Assembly (NCBI RefSeq): GCF_003171515.1
Contig: NC_089390.1
Coordinates: 2,046,001-2,110,000 of the forward strand
Direction: 5' to 3'
DNA from: Pyrenophora tritici-repentis
Lineage: Eukaryota; Ascomycota; Dothideomycetes; Pleosporales; Pleosporaceae
Length of the DNA: 64,000 nucleotides
Below, in pieces: positions 39,606-50,599 of this stretch. The notes below the pieces were generated by a model that did not search any database, was not told where the DNA came from, and saw nothing but the letters and a program-made list of their open reading frames with translations. A program made the position numbers and the translations under genes. How positions within the stretch are numbered: the first letter of the stretch is position 1; the number at the start of each line of letters is the position of its first letter.

Positions 39606-41038
39606 ATGAGTTCTGATCTCTACAAGCTGACGGCTAGCGAAGTTTCCGCAAGAATCAAGGCAGGGGATATTTCAGTTGAGGAATATGCAAAGTCACTTCT
39701 GGCGCGCATAGAAGCGCGGGATGAGGCTGTCCAAGCATGGGCATATCTTGACCCAGATTTCGTAATTAAGCAGGCAAAAGCACTTGATGCTGTCCCACAG
39801 TCTGAGCGAGGTTCATTGCACGGCGTTGCCATCGCAGTAAAAGATGTTATATACACCAAGGGTTTGTTCCAAGCCACAGCCAAAGCCACTCCATCTAAGC
39901 TGACCCCATTATACAGACATGCCCACACAGTTCAACTCCCCTATATATACCAACGACGCCCCCAAAGTAGATGCTGGATCCATAGCAATTCTCCGCAAAG
40001 CCGGAGCCCTCATTTTCGGAAAATCCACAACCACAGAGTTCGCCGCCACAACATTCGGCCCAAAAACACGCAATCCACACGACCCAAGCCGCACCCCTGG
40101 CGGCTCCTCATCTGGTTCAGGTGCTGCGGTGGGTGATTTCCAAGCACCAATTGGTCTAGGTACGCAAACGGGTGGAAGCACTATCCGTCCTGGTTCGTAC
40201 AACGGCATCTATGCGTTGAAACCGACCTGGAACTCGATAACGCGTGAGGGGCAGAAGATTTATTCTTTGATTCTGGATACACTGGGGCTTTACGCAAGGA
40301 GTGTGGCTGATCTGGAGATGTTGGCTGATACTTTCGCTATCCATGATGATGCATCCCCACCCACGGACTTTACGCTCAAAGGGGCGAAATTCGCTTTTCT
40401 GAAGACTATGGTTTGGCCCGAAGTTGGACCTGGTACTACTGCGGCGCTTAATAAAGCCGTATCGTTACTGCATGCGCATGGTGCTGAGGTCGAGGAAATT
40501 TCTTTCCCGGAAGATTTGAATGCGCTTCCTGCGTGGCATGCAACTGTGCTCAACTCGGACGGTCGGACAGCGTTTCTGCCCGAGTACACGATAGCCAAAG
40601 ATAAGATTTCTGCGCAGCTCGTAGGCCATGTCGAGAACAGCGGAAAAATCTCGCGTAGAGCTCAAGTAGAAGCTTTCGACAAGATTTCAGCAGCAAGGCC
40701 GGTGGTGGATGAGATGTTGGGCAAGTACGCTGCAGTGCTCACACCCAGTGTACCCGATGAAGCTCCGTTGGGTATTGAGAAGACTGGAAGCGCTTCTTTC
40801 TGCTTGATTTGGACGGTAAGTTAGATCTTCCTGCTAGGCTATTTGGGGTCTTTGACTAACGCGTAGGTAGGCATTACACACACCGGTAGTTAATGTTCCA
40901 GGCTTCAAGGGTGAGAATGGTATGCCGATTGGTATTTCTCTTGTTGCGCCCAGGTATCATGATCGACGTTTGCTTGCTGTTAGTAAAAAGGTTGGTGAAG
41001 TCTTTGAGGCGGAAGGTGGTTGGAAGGCATCTATGTAG
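39606..41038 (+). CDS. Amidase signature family hydrolase
   Basis: Exons 39606-39861, 39917-40815 and 40871-41038 (both introns 55 bp) encode 440 residues. The Ser-cisSer-Lys triad is visible: Lys79 in VAIAVKDV, the cis-Ser in RTPGGSSSGSGAAV (~residue 145) and the nucleophile region GTQTGGSTIRPGSYNG (~168). Amidase signature enzymes split carboxamides or ureido groups; the family includes allophanate hydrolase, fatty-acid amide hydrolase and GatA. At 440 residues, with no allophanate-hydrolase C-terminal domain, it is a short stand-alone amidase. The intron-2 acceptor has two AGs four bases apart (GTAGGTAG); only the second keeps the frame. Context suggests it acts downstream of the PuuE-like enzyme. 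Confidence 0.9.
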
Positions 41039-41179
41039 GATACGAATCATGTGACTATGACCGATCTTCCTGGGAAAGCATCTCCAATCTAGTTATCGCA
41101 TCAGGTGTCCTTCAGTGCTCCCAATCTGTATATCGCTATGCTTAAGACATATCATTCCCAATTAATGCTGAAAGAACTA

Positions 41180-41207
41180 CGGAGGTGCCTTTCAAAAGTA
41201 TTGTCTG
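41180..41207 (+). repeat. Left terminal inverted repeat of the transposon
   Basis: 28 bp beginning CGGAGGTGCCTTTCAAAAGT; exact inverse of the right end. Confidence 0.95.
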
Positions 41208-41332
41208 CCAAGAATAATCTAGCCGATGTACGGCCGCCTTAGCCGAGGCTTGTCTCTCCCCTCTATGTACTCATTGCCACCTTGTAGCTCAATTATCTTT
41301 TGAATATGTACACGAATTCGCTCAATCCTAGT

Positions 41333-42529
41333 CTAGATCTTAAGTTGCGAGAGATCTCTCCAGCAGTTCTGCCAGATTCTAACTGCCTCAACCCTTGACT
41401 GCGGAGCTCCTTTCTTTGTAGTCTCTCTCTTCATATAGAACCAGCATGGCTCAATACAGTTATAGTCTGGCGAGTTACCACACCAGAGTAGTCTCTCAAC
41501 GTCGTGCAGGCGATAGATCACACTCTAATAGTGGTGGGCGTGGCTAGGTGCCTTATCCTCCATTACGATAGTCTAAGGTCTATCTTGGAGGCACTCTTTA
41601 GCGAAAGGAATCAGCTTTGGGATCAGAACGTAGGTCTGATATCTCCACCAGTCTATACCACCTCCAGACGTACGCACCAGCTTGCTTGTCTTCTCTGTCC
41701 ATCTCCATTAAGGTTTCCTGCCACGCTTATTGCGCAGCCCTGTCCTCCTCATAGACTCTGACAGCTCCCATTCCTCTCTCTGTAGAGGCTCAAGCTCAGC
41801 GTTCAGCTGCTCAATCCGACGAGCAGCATCCTCTTTTTCTGCCTTCGTCTCTGGCTGGTAGACATGGCATGGACCTTTCTTGTCGTACGAGAAGCAGCCC
41901 CAGAACATGAACTCAGAGTATCCCTTCCATCTCTCACGGATACAGCTTTTGACTACTCTCTCATCTGCCTTCCTCCAGACTCTATACCCCCCACGTCGGT
42001 GGTTAATCACCACCGACGTCTCGTCTGTCCAGATGACATTCTTCTAATCCTCTAACGTCTAGTCCTTATGCTCTAATGCCCACTTAAGACGAGCACTCCT
42101 CATCTCCTGTGTCAACCCAGGCCTCCTCGTTGGCTTGGTCTTCCTGTATTCTGCTGCTCTCAACACCCTCCAGACGGTAGAGGCAGAGATTTCGACTCCT
42201 TGGAGACTGAGCCCACCGGCAACGTCAGCACAGCTCTTCTCTTGTCCGTATCTATCGCGTCGTACTTGTTGAAATATCTGCTCCTTCACCTCCTCTGCCT
42301 GCTTAGCAGGTCTACCAGGCTTTAGAGCATCCTGAACGTGGTGTGGAAGGATCTTAATAGGAAGTTCGTTTGGCTCAAAGCCTGCAGCAATAGCTCTACT
42401 ATAGATACGATCGACAGTACGAGGATGAACACTAGTTAGCGCAGAGACTTGTGACGTATTCTTGCCAATAGGAGGTGACTTTAACGCGATTACTAAGGTA
42501 CGGGTATATATATCAGTATAAGGAGCCAT
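41333..42529 (-). pseudogene. Tc1/mariner transposase broken by five nonsense codons
   Basis: A single frame of 399 codons from ATG 42529 to the stop at 41333. An N-terminal helix-turn-helix region (PRTVDRIYSRA..., KPGRPAK) precedes a DDE catalytic domain with WTDETSV (first Asp), MEDKAPSHAHH (second Asp) and SPDYNCIEPCW (final acidic residue). Stops interrupt it at 42059-42061, 42044-42046, 41708-41710, 41573-41575 and 41525-41527. All are TAG or TAA at places where relatives usually have Trp or Gln, so each fits one C-to-T or G-to-A change. No frameshift is needed. Not functional, but could be mobilised in trans because its ends are intact. Confidence 0.92.
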
Positions 42530-42636
42530 AGTAAGAAGATAACTGCGTAGTAGCAGGTAGACTGATCAAACAGCTCCTCAGCTTAAGGGTTGGAGTTGCG
42601 CTAAGAAGAGTTGCGCCGAAGCGCCGAGATTAGCGT

Positions 42637-42664
42637 CAGACAATACTTTTGAAAGGCACCTCCG
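42637..42664 (-). repeat. Right terminal inverted repeat of the transposon
   Basis: 28 bp, exact inverse of 41180-41207; followed by TA. Confidence 0.95.
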
Positions 42665-42808
42665 TAAGTTGCGCACGATTTCGAGTTAGCCCGCAGATCA
42701 CGTGCTCAGCTGCTGCCTACATGTATTCTCCAACACGTACTCAGTCACATCATCCCTTCATTCTTTCCTCCTCCCCAAAAGCCCGAGACGCTAAAATCCC
42801 AAACAAAG

Positions 42809-43633
42809 ATGCTCGACCTCGCCACCCTCCGTAAAATCTGCGAAGACACAATCACACGTTCCCCCACCATAACGTCCACCACCCCTTCTAGCAGCCTAAC
42901 CAGTACATTCATCCCCTCGCAGCTCCCACCTCTCACCCGTACTTCACCCGCCTACCCAAATCTTACCCTCACAACGCCCATCAAAATTTACAACAGCGAC
43001 TCCTTTGCCCTAGCCCGCGTGCTCGACGCCAATTCCCCCAATGCGAGCAAAGGAAAAACAGGAGTCCTGAATCTAGCCTCGGACGAAACACCAGGTGGGG
43101 GTTGGCGATACACGCTATCCAAAACACAAGAGGAAGCTCTATGTTACTCTTCTACGCTTTACGCGACACTACATCCGGACTGGTATCCCTGGCCCAACAC
43201 AGGTCCAGGGTCTTGCGCGGGAATCGTATCACCAGGTGTTGTCGTTTTCCGGGATACACTCGACAACGACCTTGTTGAGCTGCCAGAGTCGGAACGGCAT
43301 GTTGTTGTTGTGATCACGGTAGCTGCACCACGGTTTCCGGGGCTGGATAGGCCAGGGGAGGCGTTTGCTAAAGAAGAGGATTTGAGGGATTTGAGGGAAA
43401 AGATTTTATTGGTATTGAGGATGGCGGCGGGAGAAGGCGTGACGAGGTTGGTGTTGGGGGCTATGGGGTGTGGGGCTTATGGGTGTCCGCCGGGGGTTGT
43501 GGCGAGGGAGATGAAGAGGGCGTTGCAGGATGGGGAGTTTGAGGGGTGGTTTGAGAGTGTGGCATTTGCTGTATATGCTGCTGGGGCGAAGGGAAAGAAG
43601 AATTTGGAAGTTTTTAAGCAAGTCTTTGAATGA
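42809..43633 (+). CDS. Microbial-type poly(ADP-ribose) glycohydrolase (PARG)
   Basis: A single-exon gene of 274 residues with ATG at 42809. The segment NLASDETPGGGWRYTLSKTQ followed by EE (residues ~86-109) contains the bacterial-type PARG signature Gly-Gly-Gly-x8-Gln-Glu-Glu, whose second Glu (~109) is catalytic. A GAMGCGAYGCPPGVVA segment near residue 220 binds the distal ribose/phosphates in macrodomains. These enzymes release ADP-ribose from poly(ADP-ribose) on proteins. Single-domain DUF2263-type PARGs are common in filamentous fungi. No targeting signal is obvious. The gene begins only 144 bp from the transposon end, so its promoter may lie partly in or next to the element. Confidence 0.9.
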   Translation: MLDLATLRKICEDTITRSPTITSTTPSSSLTSTFIPSQLPPLTRTSPAYPNLTLTTPIKIYNSDSFALARVLDANSPNASKGKTGVLNLASDETPGGGWRYTLSKTQEEALCYSSTLYATLHPDWYPWPNTGPGSCAGIVSPGVVVFRDTLDNDLVELPESERHVVVVITVAAPRFPGLDRPGEAFAKEEDLRDLREKILLVLRMAAGEGVTRLVLGAMGCGAYGCPPGVVAREMKRALQDGEFEGWFESVAFAVYAAGAKGKKNLEVFKQVFE

Positions 43634-43964
43634 GGATAGGTTCAAGTGGAAGTTGAGCGTACTGTGTAATTGTCAGGACCCCGCCCAGAATGGGCTATGG
43701 TCGCCCATGGTAGGCTAGGATGAGAATACGCTACGAGGGCTCGGTAGCGATTCGTCTATCCTTAGCAGACTCAACACTATGCCATTGACGAAGAATATTG
43801 TCCATCCAGTGCTTTCACCAACCATTGAACCTGACAGTAATGACAGGATATTATTTACGATTCGGCTGGGAAGGCTAATCTCATCCGCAAAATATATACA
43901 AGAAAAGAAGTACATCAGGCCATACAGGCCCAGATATCTCTCATATCTTCCGTACTTCCACTTT
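43634..43964. other. Convergent intergenic stretch
   Basis: Between the 3' ends of the PARG and pectin lyase genes; no gene seen. Confidence 0.5.
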
Positions 43965-45173
43965 TCAGATCTTTCCTACACCAGCGGTATTCGCAATCCC
44001 CGAGCTAGCCACACCAGCACTAGCAACATTCTTCCCAGCAAAGTTTCCAAAGAAACTCGTATCAGTTCCCGTCAAGCTACCACTGCTGCCAAAAGCATTC
44101 AACTGACAGGTATGTCCCAAAGACGCCTGACATGCAGCATTCGCACTCGTCGAGGGCGCTGCAAAGAATTTTCCATTATTCGCCAGCAGCGGCATGGCCA
44201 CATTTTGAAAAACATTGCCCTCAGCCACCACCATGCCGCCGGCCTCGTTGTCAAACGCATGGCCGGTGTTGCTGTAGAAGTAGTTGTTGACGACATGGAG
44301 CAGAGTATTTCCGCCTACTTTGGGACTGCGGCCGGAGGTGTGGTGGATGTAGTTGCCTTTCATGGTGATGAGGTCGGAGGTGCCGAGTAGGAGTATGGCC
44401 CAGTAGTGGCGGCCGTCGCACGTGGCGGACCATGAGGTCGAGCCATCGAACTCCGTGTTGGAGATTGTGACGCGGTTGGAGGCGCCATAGCCGGCTACGA
44501 ACATTTGGCGGCCGATGAGCGAGATCTTGACGTGGTCTAGGTAGGCGTGTTAGTTGGGTAAGTCATAGAGGGATGAAAAGTACGTACCGATCCAGACAAG
44601 GTCGGCACCGTCGAGAGTAATAGCATCACCACCCCAGATGTATTGTGGGTTGAGCTCGGTAATATGGACGTTCTGGATAATGACGTTCTTTGCTCCATTG
44701 GCGATACGAAGGCCCTTGCCTCGAATCACACCCTTGTTGCCAACGCCAATGATGGACTTGTTGGATCCTAGGTTGATGGCTGAGGTTCCGGCAGTATCAT
44801 AAGTTACTGTTATGCTCTTGGATCCTGCTCCAGCATTGCCGTTGGTGCACCAGTTGGCATTGTTGATGGCATCTTGACCTCCGTTTCCGGGGCACTTGTT
44901 AGATGCAGGACGGCAACCAGCGGCTGTGGTTGTGCCCTCGGTGCCCTTGAAGTTGAACTCTCGGTCCAGAACAATGCAGCGGGCGGTGCTGTCGCTGAGC
45001 CAGGTCTTCAGTTGGGCTACGGAAGAAGGAATGGCGCATGCTGCATTACCACCTCCTGTCGTGCCTTTGCCAAACCCTTCAGGTGTGCCCTTGACTGCGT
45101 AGGTAGCTCTTTCGCCAACAGCGGCAGCGCTGGTAGTGTAGGCGCTTGCAAGAGCAAGCAGAGTGAACTTCAT
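43965..45173 (-). CDS. Secreted pectin lyase, polysaccharide lyase family 1
   Basis: Exons 44588-45173 and 43965-44536 (51 bp intron, GTACGT donor) give 385 residues from ATG 45173. A signal peptide of about 18-19 residues starts MKFTLLALASAY. The mature protein has the fungal pectin lyase landmarks: the Cys-rich segment around CIVLDREFNFKGTEG and NANWCTNGN, the parallel beta-helix ladder with NVHITELNPQYIWGGDAITL, WIDHVKISLIGRQM, and TSGRSPKVGG carrying the catalytic Arg. Pectin lyase cleaves methyl-esterified homogalacturonan by beta-elimination outside the cell, a plant-wall-degrading and often virulence-associated activity. A TTTAAA element lies at 45279-45284, about 106 nt upstream. Length agrees with Aspergillus PelA-type enzymes. 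Confidence 0.93.
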
Positions 45174-46440
45174 GATAAAAGTGGGCTGAGAAGACAATTA
45201 CACCAAGTAGAAGAAGATACCAGTCCAGAGAACTGAATGCTCATGTGATAATGTATTGACAGAACGGAAACGGCTCCATTTAAAGACCCCATCACTAGCT
45301 TACTGGATCACCTCTGGAAGGATGTTCCGAAGCCCATGTCAGTTGCAATTTCCATCTGGTGTTGGAGTGAGGAGTATACGCAGGTTATCTTTAGTTTTTC
45401 CATTAGTAGGACGGAAGATGCTGCGGCTCGTGACAATAGGATGCTTGTACAAGATTGAATTGTGCGCTAAAGTGCGGTCCAAAGGAGAGATAGACAGGCA
45501 CAAACGCCACTCCGGATGTGGAGCACCTCAAATGCATCTATAGCCTTGGTGTCTCGTAGTGTGGTCATACAGTGGCCCGCCATCATTATTTCAAGACGGA
45601 ACGAGTCGGTCACCCGTGTAACCCACAAACATGTTCTCCAGGTCTATTACTGGATGCTTGGATCAAATTGCGTTTCGATACAAGCTCTGCAATAGTCACA
45701 GCCTCAGTATCGTGATACAGGCCCTCGACTACGCCTTGGGGTAATTGCGCTAGATTTTCCCATGCTTCTGGGGAAAAAGCAAAGCACAAGAAAGCTTGGT
45801 CAATCAATTTTGATATGATTGTCGTTCTTGATCGGTGGAAGAATAATTCCAACCTCGGCGCTTTCATCGCGGAAAGGTATAGCAGATGCGCTACCACTTC
45901 GAAACCTTGGGCTAGCATGTTCCACCTCCACACTTCTCTGCCTTGGCGCCCCAGCTGCCGGAACTAAGGGCAGCTCCCATCTCGGCGACTTTCCGCCCGA
46001 TGACATGCAGTAGGGCGAATCGGGACTGCCAAAAGTTACTCCTCCAACGACCAGCCTTTCCGCCTGTCAGGCTTTAGATTCCACAAGTAGCGGGGTCGCA
46101 AGCACGATGCCAAGCCCTGGATAATATTTATGCCGTCGTATCCTAAAGAATCATGCGGATGGCTTTATGTCAAAAAAAAAGTAGGAGAGGAGTCACGTAT
46201 GATATTGTAGGACTTGCAAACGTGTCCGTGAGGGTGTTCGTTGCCCCTTATCTGAGTAGCCGGGTTCAAGATACCAGCTTCTGTATCTTCATGTAGTGTG
46301 TTTCATCATGCGTCCGGCTTTCCCGTCTTGTGCAAACCGCAATCTTCGTATGTTATCTTAGTTCATGGTCGTGCGTAGTTCCGCACTACACTTGTTCCTC
46401 GTGGAACCCCGACGGATCCTAGAAATGCCAAGCATCGCAC
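45174..46440. other. Intergenic, one doubtful open frame pair
   Basis: 1.27 kb between the pectin lyase start and the DPP III 3' end. Contains the pectin lyase promoter and the doubtful minus-strand frames at 45610-46006 described separately. Confidence 0.45.
45610..46006 (-). other. Doubtful hypothetical gene
   Basis: Two overlapping minus-strand frames: one starts at ATG 46006 (MSSGGKSPRWELPLVPAAGA) and ends at 45800, the other covers the sequence to 45610 and reads as a soluble alpha-helical piece (SPEAWENLAQLPQGVVEGLY). A small intron could join them, but I found no donor/acceptor pair that keeps both frames. No family is recognised. It may be a real fast-evolving gene, a pseudogene or chance. 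Confidence 0.2.
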
Positions 46441-48652
46441 TCAGACGTACTCTCTGTCTGCACAACTCTGGATCATACCCTCGTTGGTCGCATCGTATTC
46501 TACCAGCTTCACCTTGCCATCCTTCTCAACTGTGTTGGCCTGCACGAACACCTTTCTTGGTGTCTTCTTCTTTAGCACCGCTGGTCTAACCTTGTTTTCA
46601 TAGAAAGGCTCCACGCTCGTGATCTCGTCGTACATTTTCTTTGCGGCTGTAACGTCTGCCGTGGCTTTGTATATATGGAGCTTCTGGAGATAGTCATCGA
46701 CCGCCGGGCGGCCAAGGTCCAGAATGCGGTCACGTTCCAGGCGGATGGTCAGGTCGGACAGGTCCTCCTTTTCCCATTCGAGTTGACAGAACTCGACACC
46801 GGCATTTAGGAAAGTGCGCAGGATAGAAAAGCGGGCTTGCATATGGGCTTGGCCCCACTTTCGGCTCTTGGGATCCCAGAACTCCAGCGCCGCAATTCCT
46901 GCGCGTGCCATCTGGAGGTATGCCGTAAACAGAACGTCGCCGGCTTCACCGTTCATGTCGACCTCGCCGTTGCCAAAGCCGAACAATTGTAGAATGGGGA
47001 ACTCGCACGAGAGCGCCATGGCGACACACTCAGCACGACATTCTTCGTACGAAGCTGCAATGGTACCAAACGTTGACCCCCATGTTTGCCCAGGCTTGTA
47101 CCATGTCTTGATCGGTTGGCCGGAAAGGGGTGACACGGGTGGATTCTCCTTATCAAAGTTGAAGACGCCCGGTTCTGTCTCTTGCAGTAGCTTGCCGCAG
47201 CCGTGACCGAGGAGCTCATGGAGACCGACTTGGACCTCAAAAGCGGGATCGCGGTACTTCTGGTACGTGGCCAGATCACTTTCTTTGATAAAAGGAACAG
47301 ACTCATTGGGCGCCTTAGCGGAGAGAATGTTGCCTAGTGAAACGTTCTTGAAGCCGAAATTCTGACGAATGTCATCGTAGTTTGGAATGTTAATGCCAGC
47401 AGGAATACTGTGAGCTGTTAGGATGACTGTGGGGGAGATACAGAACAAGATACTCACCCGCTACCAGCGAACGTCAAGACCTCAAGTGATGTGAAATCAG
47501 GGCTCAAGAACTTGTCCTTTTCGAAGGATTTGTCCCATGGCAGTAGAGGGATATACTGTGGTGCCGTCTCTACGAGCTTTCCGAATGCTCGGGTCCGCTC
47601 CTTGTTGACCATGGCAACAAAACCTTCCCATTCACCTCGGATTCCATGGGGGTCGCGATAGGTTTCGATGAAGCCAATGTCGGATTCTACCAGAGGACCC
47701 TTGTCTTGTACCCAGGCCTTTTGGCTCTTCTTGTAAGCCTCCAGTGAGCCGGTTCTGAAGCTCTTGGTGTACTCCTCCATCATCTCAATCTGGTGGTTGT
47801 TGGCTGCATACTTCTTTGCCTCTTCAATGTGATGCGCAATGGTGTCCATCTCCTTGGAGTAGTCACCGAATACTAACTTCACTTTCTCTCCATTGTCCAT
47901 TGTCCATTCGCTCTCCTTTAGATCCCGTTGCTCTGCAGATGGATTGTCTGAGGCCGAAGCAATGAGAACCTTATACCCATCCTTGGTCTTCTTGACTCTC
48001 GTATTTTCTGGGAGCAGTCCCTTTGACTCCAGGAAGTCGCTCACTGTAGATATCTGCTCACTGGTGATGTCAGGACTGTCGGGATAGTACGTTGAGATGT
48101 GCCCTGCGCCCGGGTAGCCCAAATGAAGCTTTCCAACATCATTTCCGGCATATATTGCGTCCTTGAACTTCTCGTAGATGGATAGGATGTCCTTTGAGGA
48201 AGTTGCGAGTGCCTTCAGCTGTCGGGGCTCGAGTCGGGGCACGAACTTGGAATCTCCGAATGATTTGTAGTTGCCTAGATTGCCCAAGAACTGTGCAGAG
48301 TAATTGAGGTATTCAGCAATCTCCTCCTTGGAGAGACCTGTATCTTTGGCGAGTGCTGCGTAGTCGCCCTTGGCATGCTTGTGGAGGGCGACGATGAAGT
48401 CGTAGATGTGCTCGGACTCGGGCGAGCATTGGCGGAGAACGATGCGCGTTCCAGCAAAGCAGGCACTAGTTCTGTCTTAGTAACTTTCCAAAATTCTTAT
48501 TCTGAGCTGTCTCACACTGAGAGATGATGTGCATAGAGCTGCTCTTTGTCGTTCAATGCATCAAAGTGAGGCTTGATGGTCAGAGGTACGACAGTAGGTG
48601 GACTATCAGCCAGGTACTGCTTGAGCGTTTCCGAGTCTATACTGGCCGACAT
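46441..48652 (-). CDS. Dipeptidyl peptidase III (metallopeptidase M49)
   Basis: Exons 48516-48652, 47458-48465 and 46441-47407 (both introns 50 bp) encode 703 residues from ATG 48652. The zinc site HELLGH (~residue 442-447) with its extra residue compared with HEXXH, and EECRAE (~503-508) carrying the third ligand, are the M49 hallmarks. The SGINIPNYDD-type segment before it is conserved too. DPP III is a cytosolic exopeptidase that removes dipeptides from the N-termini of short peptides. There is no signal peptide. Length is close to the ~710 residues of yeast and human forms. All splice phases agree. Confidence 0.95.
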
Positions 48653-49836
48653 GTTTACTGTTGTGTTGAATGAAGAGTTGGAGCTTGGATTGGAACAATA
48701 GATAGCTGTTGTTGATCAATGGAAGCGGTGGGGAGGCAAGGGTCCGGGTAGCTACTTAGCGGCAGCGCGGGGTACCGTACTCGCTTCCCTCTGAGGCTGA
48801 GACGCGTCTCTGTCGCAACGCCTCCTACTGCTCACTCATCACAGCCTTGTACATCCACTTTCCATTTTTCGATAGAGGAATGCCTTTGGAATCATCAACT
48901 GACGTTGGACTTCTGACATGCCGAGTGACGTCACTCTACCTAGGTACCTTCCGACGATGCACTGAAGAATGGTATACAATATGGAAGTTTACAATCACCG
49001 TAAAGAGCTGTGTATACCATAGGAGCTATAAAATCCCTAGCTTTCTCTTTACCTGCCTTGAGATTACATTAGCATGACCACACTCCCTGTGCCCAGCGAG
49101 TTCCACCATGATGAGTATTCATTGTACAAATCCGAATCATCGCCCGGACCAAACAAATCAACAAAGAACGAAATTTTCACATGACGTACTAACATTTTCT
49201 GCATAGAGAAATACTAAGCCCTGTAGAGATATTTGCGCAGACCCCAAATCCTTCGGGTCCACCATGTCCAGCCCGCTATCATCTACCAAAGCCAGTGAGG
49301 ATGGGTCCACGGACGACATACTGAGCTATAGAGAATGCGGAAAAGGAGTTGAACCGACGATCATCAATCTATTCCCCTCGCATCTCCCAGCTATTTCCGA
49401 CAGAATTTGGGCATTGTGTAACAGACCGGAGCTTATTCAACATTTGCAACTTGAACGCTAACCACAATGGCGACTCATGTCCACCAGACAACACCAACGA
49501 CGGACCACAAACGTGCTAGACGAACTGCGACGACCCGAAGACATGTCTCAACTCCATACTGTGCCCACGTAGCCTCGTCTAACTATACTCTTGCTGATGG
49601 GACGACCGCAATACTGGGTACACACGTACGTAACAGATATCTTTGTTACCAAGTTTAGTCAATGGTACCACAACTTTAGTAACATCCAGAAAGAGAAAGT
49701 CTTTAGGACATGAAGACGAGAATGAAGATAAAAGACGAGCTCAAGCCTTCGTAGAAAATCATCCACACAGCGAAGCACAGCAGCCTCTCTTCCAATACCA
49801 TCCAAACAAACTAAACCCCCTTCAAGCCCAACAACC
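48653..49836. other. Divergent intergenic stretch
   Basis: 1.18 kb between the DPP III start and the small secreted protein start. A 65-codon frame from ATG 49264 has no recognisable features. Probably holds both promoters. Confidence 0.45.
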
Positions 49837-50291
49837 ATGCGTTTCTCAACCATCATCGCCGCCACCATTCTCGGTGCTGCAAACATGTCCGTCACGTCTT
49901 CTCTCTCCTCTCTTCTACCGCCCCGGTAGACTAACACAACACCCCCAGGGCCTACGCCGGCCACAACTGCAAGTGCCAGGACCCATCTGGCACTGGCCCC
50001 CAATGGGACGGCCTCACCCAGCAAGTCTGCAATGAGCAGTCGGCTAGCCAGAACCTTATCTGCGGAACCAACATCATTTACCATCCCCAGGAGCACCATC
50101 AGGTAAGCCGCTTGTTCCTCTTTCATCTTTCGGATGTGGAGACTAGTCGGTTGGCTGGCATTTTCAAAGGTGGCGATGCTAAAGCGGTACTGCAATAATA
50201 GTGCACTAGCTCCCTCAACTGCCTTAACAGTGGCGCTTTCAACGACCGTTGCCGTCAGCTTGGCGCTCCTGGTGCTTATTGCTGGGGCTAG
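49837..50291 (+). CDS. Small secreted cysteine-rich protein (candidate effector)
   Basis: Exons 49837-49886, 49949-50102 and 50202-50291, with introns of 62 and 99 bp (a CTAAC branch site in the first, GTAAGC donor in the second), encode 97 residues. Residues 1-20 form a signal peptide (MRFSTIIAATILGAANMAYA). The ~77-residue mature part has eight cysteines, at 24, 26, 44, 55, 69, 75, 85 and 95, an even number suited to four disulfides, and ends in YCWG. It is polar and Gln/Asn/Gly-rich with no domain I recognise; the lack of a CC doublet argues against a hydrophobin. Such proteins in plant-associated ascomycetes are often effectors or antimicrobial proteins; no activity can be read from the sequence. 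Confidence 0.8.
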
Positions 50292-50599
50292 AGTGGGTAT
50301 CAGCTGTAGCCGGTATGATGTATAGATGGGAGAGGTATGAGTAGCTTTTCGTGATTGATAGGAGACAGTGGAGTCGATATGTAGGGTGGAACTGGCATTA
50401 CAGCTTTACAAGAAAAATCGATTCAGTCTTATGGATAGCCCGTCGTTCCTCTAAACAAGTGATATCGTAAGTTTGATATTTACCCACTCCTTTCTGTCTA
50501 CACTACACAATCGAAAACAAATTGCCCTCCTATCATAACCACCACCCACCTACCACCTGACCTTCTCAACCCCTATAGACATCCAAAAACAAAGATTAC
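50292..50599. other. Intergenic
   Basis: 3' side of the small secreted protein gene and downstream side of the tRNA; nothing else seen. Confidence 0.5.

Larger units (their letters stand above)
41180..42664 (-). mobile_element. Tc1/mariner-superfamily DNA transposon, inactivated
   Basis: 1485 bp bounded by perfect 28 bp terminal inverted repeats and flanked on each side by the dinucleotide TA (41178-41179 and 42665-42666), the target duplication of IS630/Tc1/mariner elements. It contains one transposase frame (41333-42529, minus) with five in-frame stop codons. Insertion is between the amidase and PARG genes. Confidence 0.93.

Noticed and set aside
41333..42529. Idea that the transposase is split by frameshifts or introns into three genes
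   Set aside because: All three open pieces are in the same frame and are separated only by TAG/TAA codons with coding sequence continuing directly through.
49264..49461. 65-codon frame from an ATG in good context
   Set aside because: No signal peptide, domain or splice extension; too short to support alone.
49837..50291. Small secreted protein as a hydrophobin
   Set aside because: There is no Cys-Cys doublet and spacing does not fit the hydrophobin pattern of eight cysteines.
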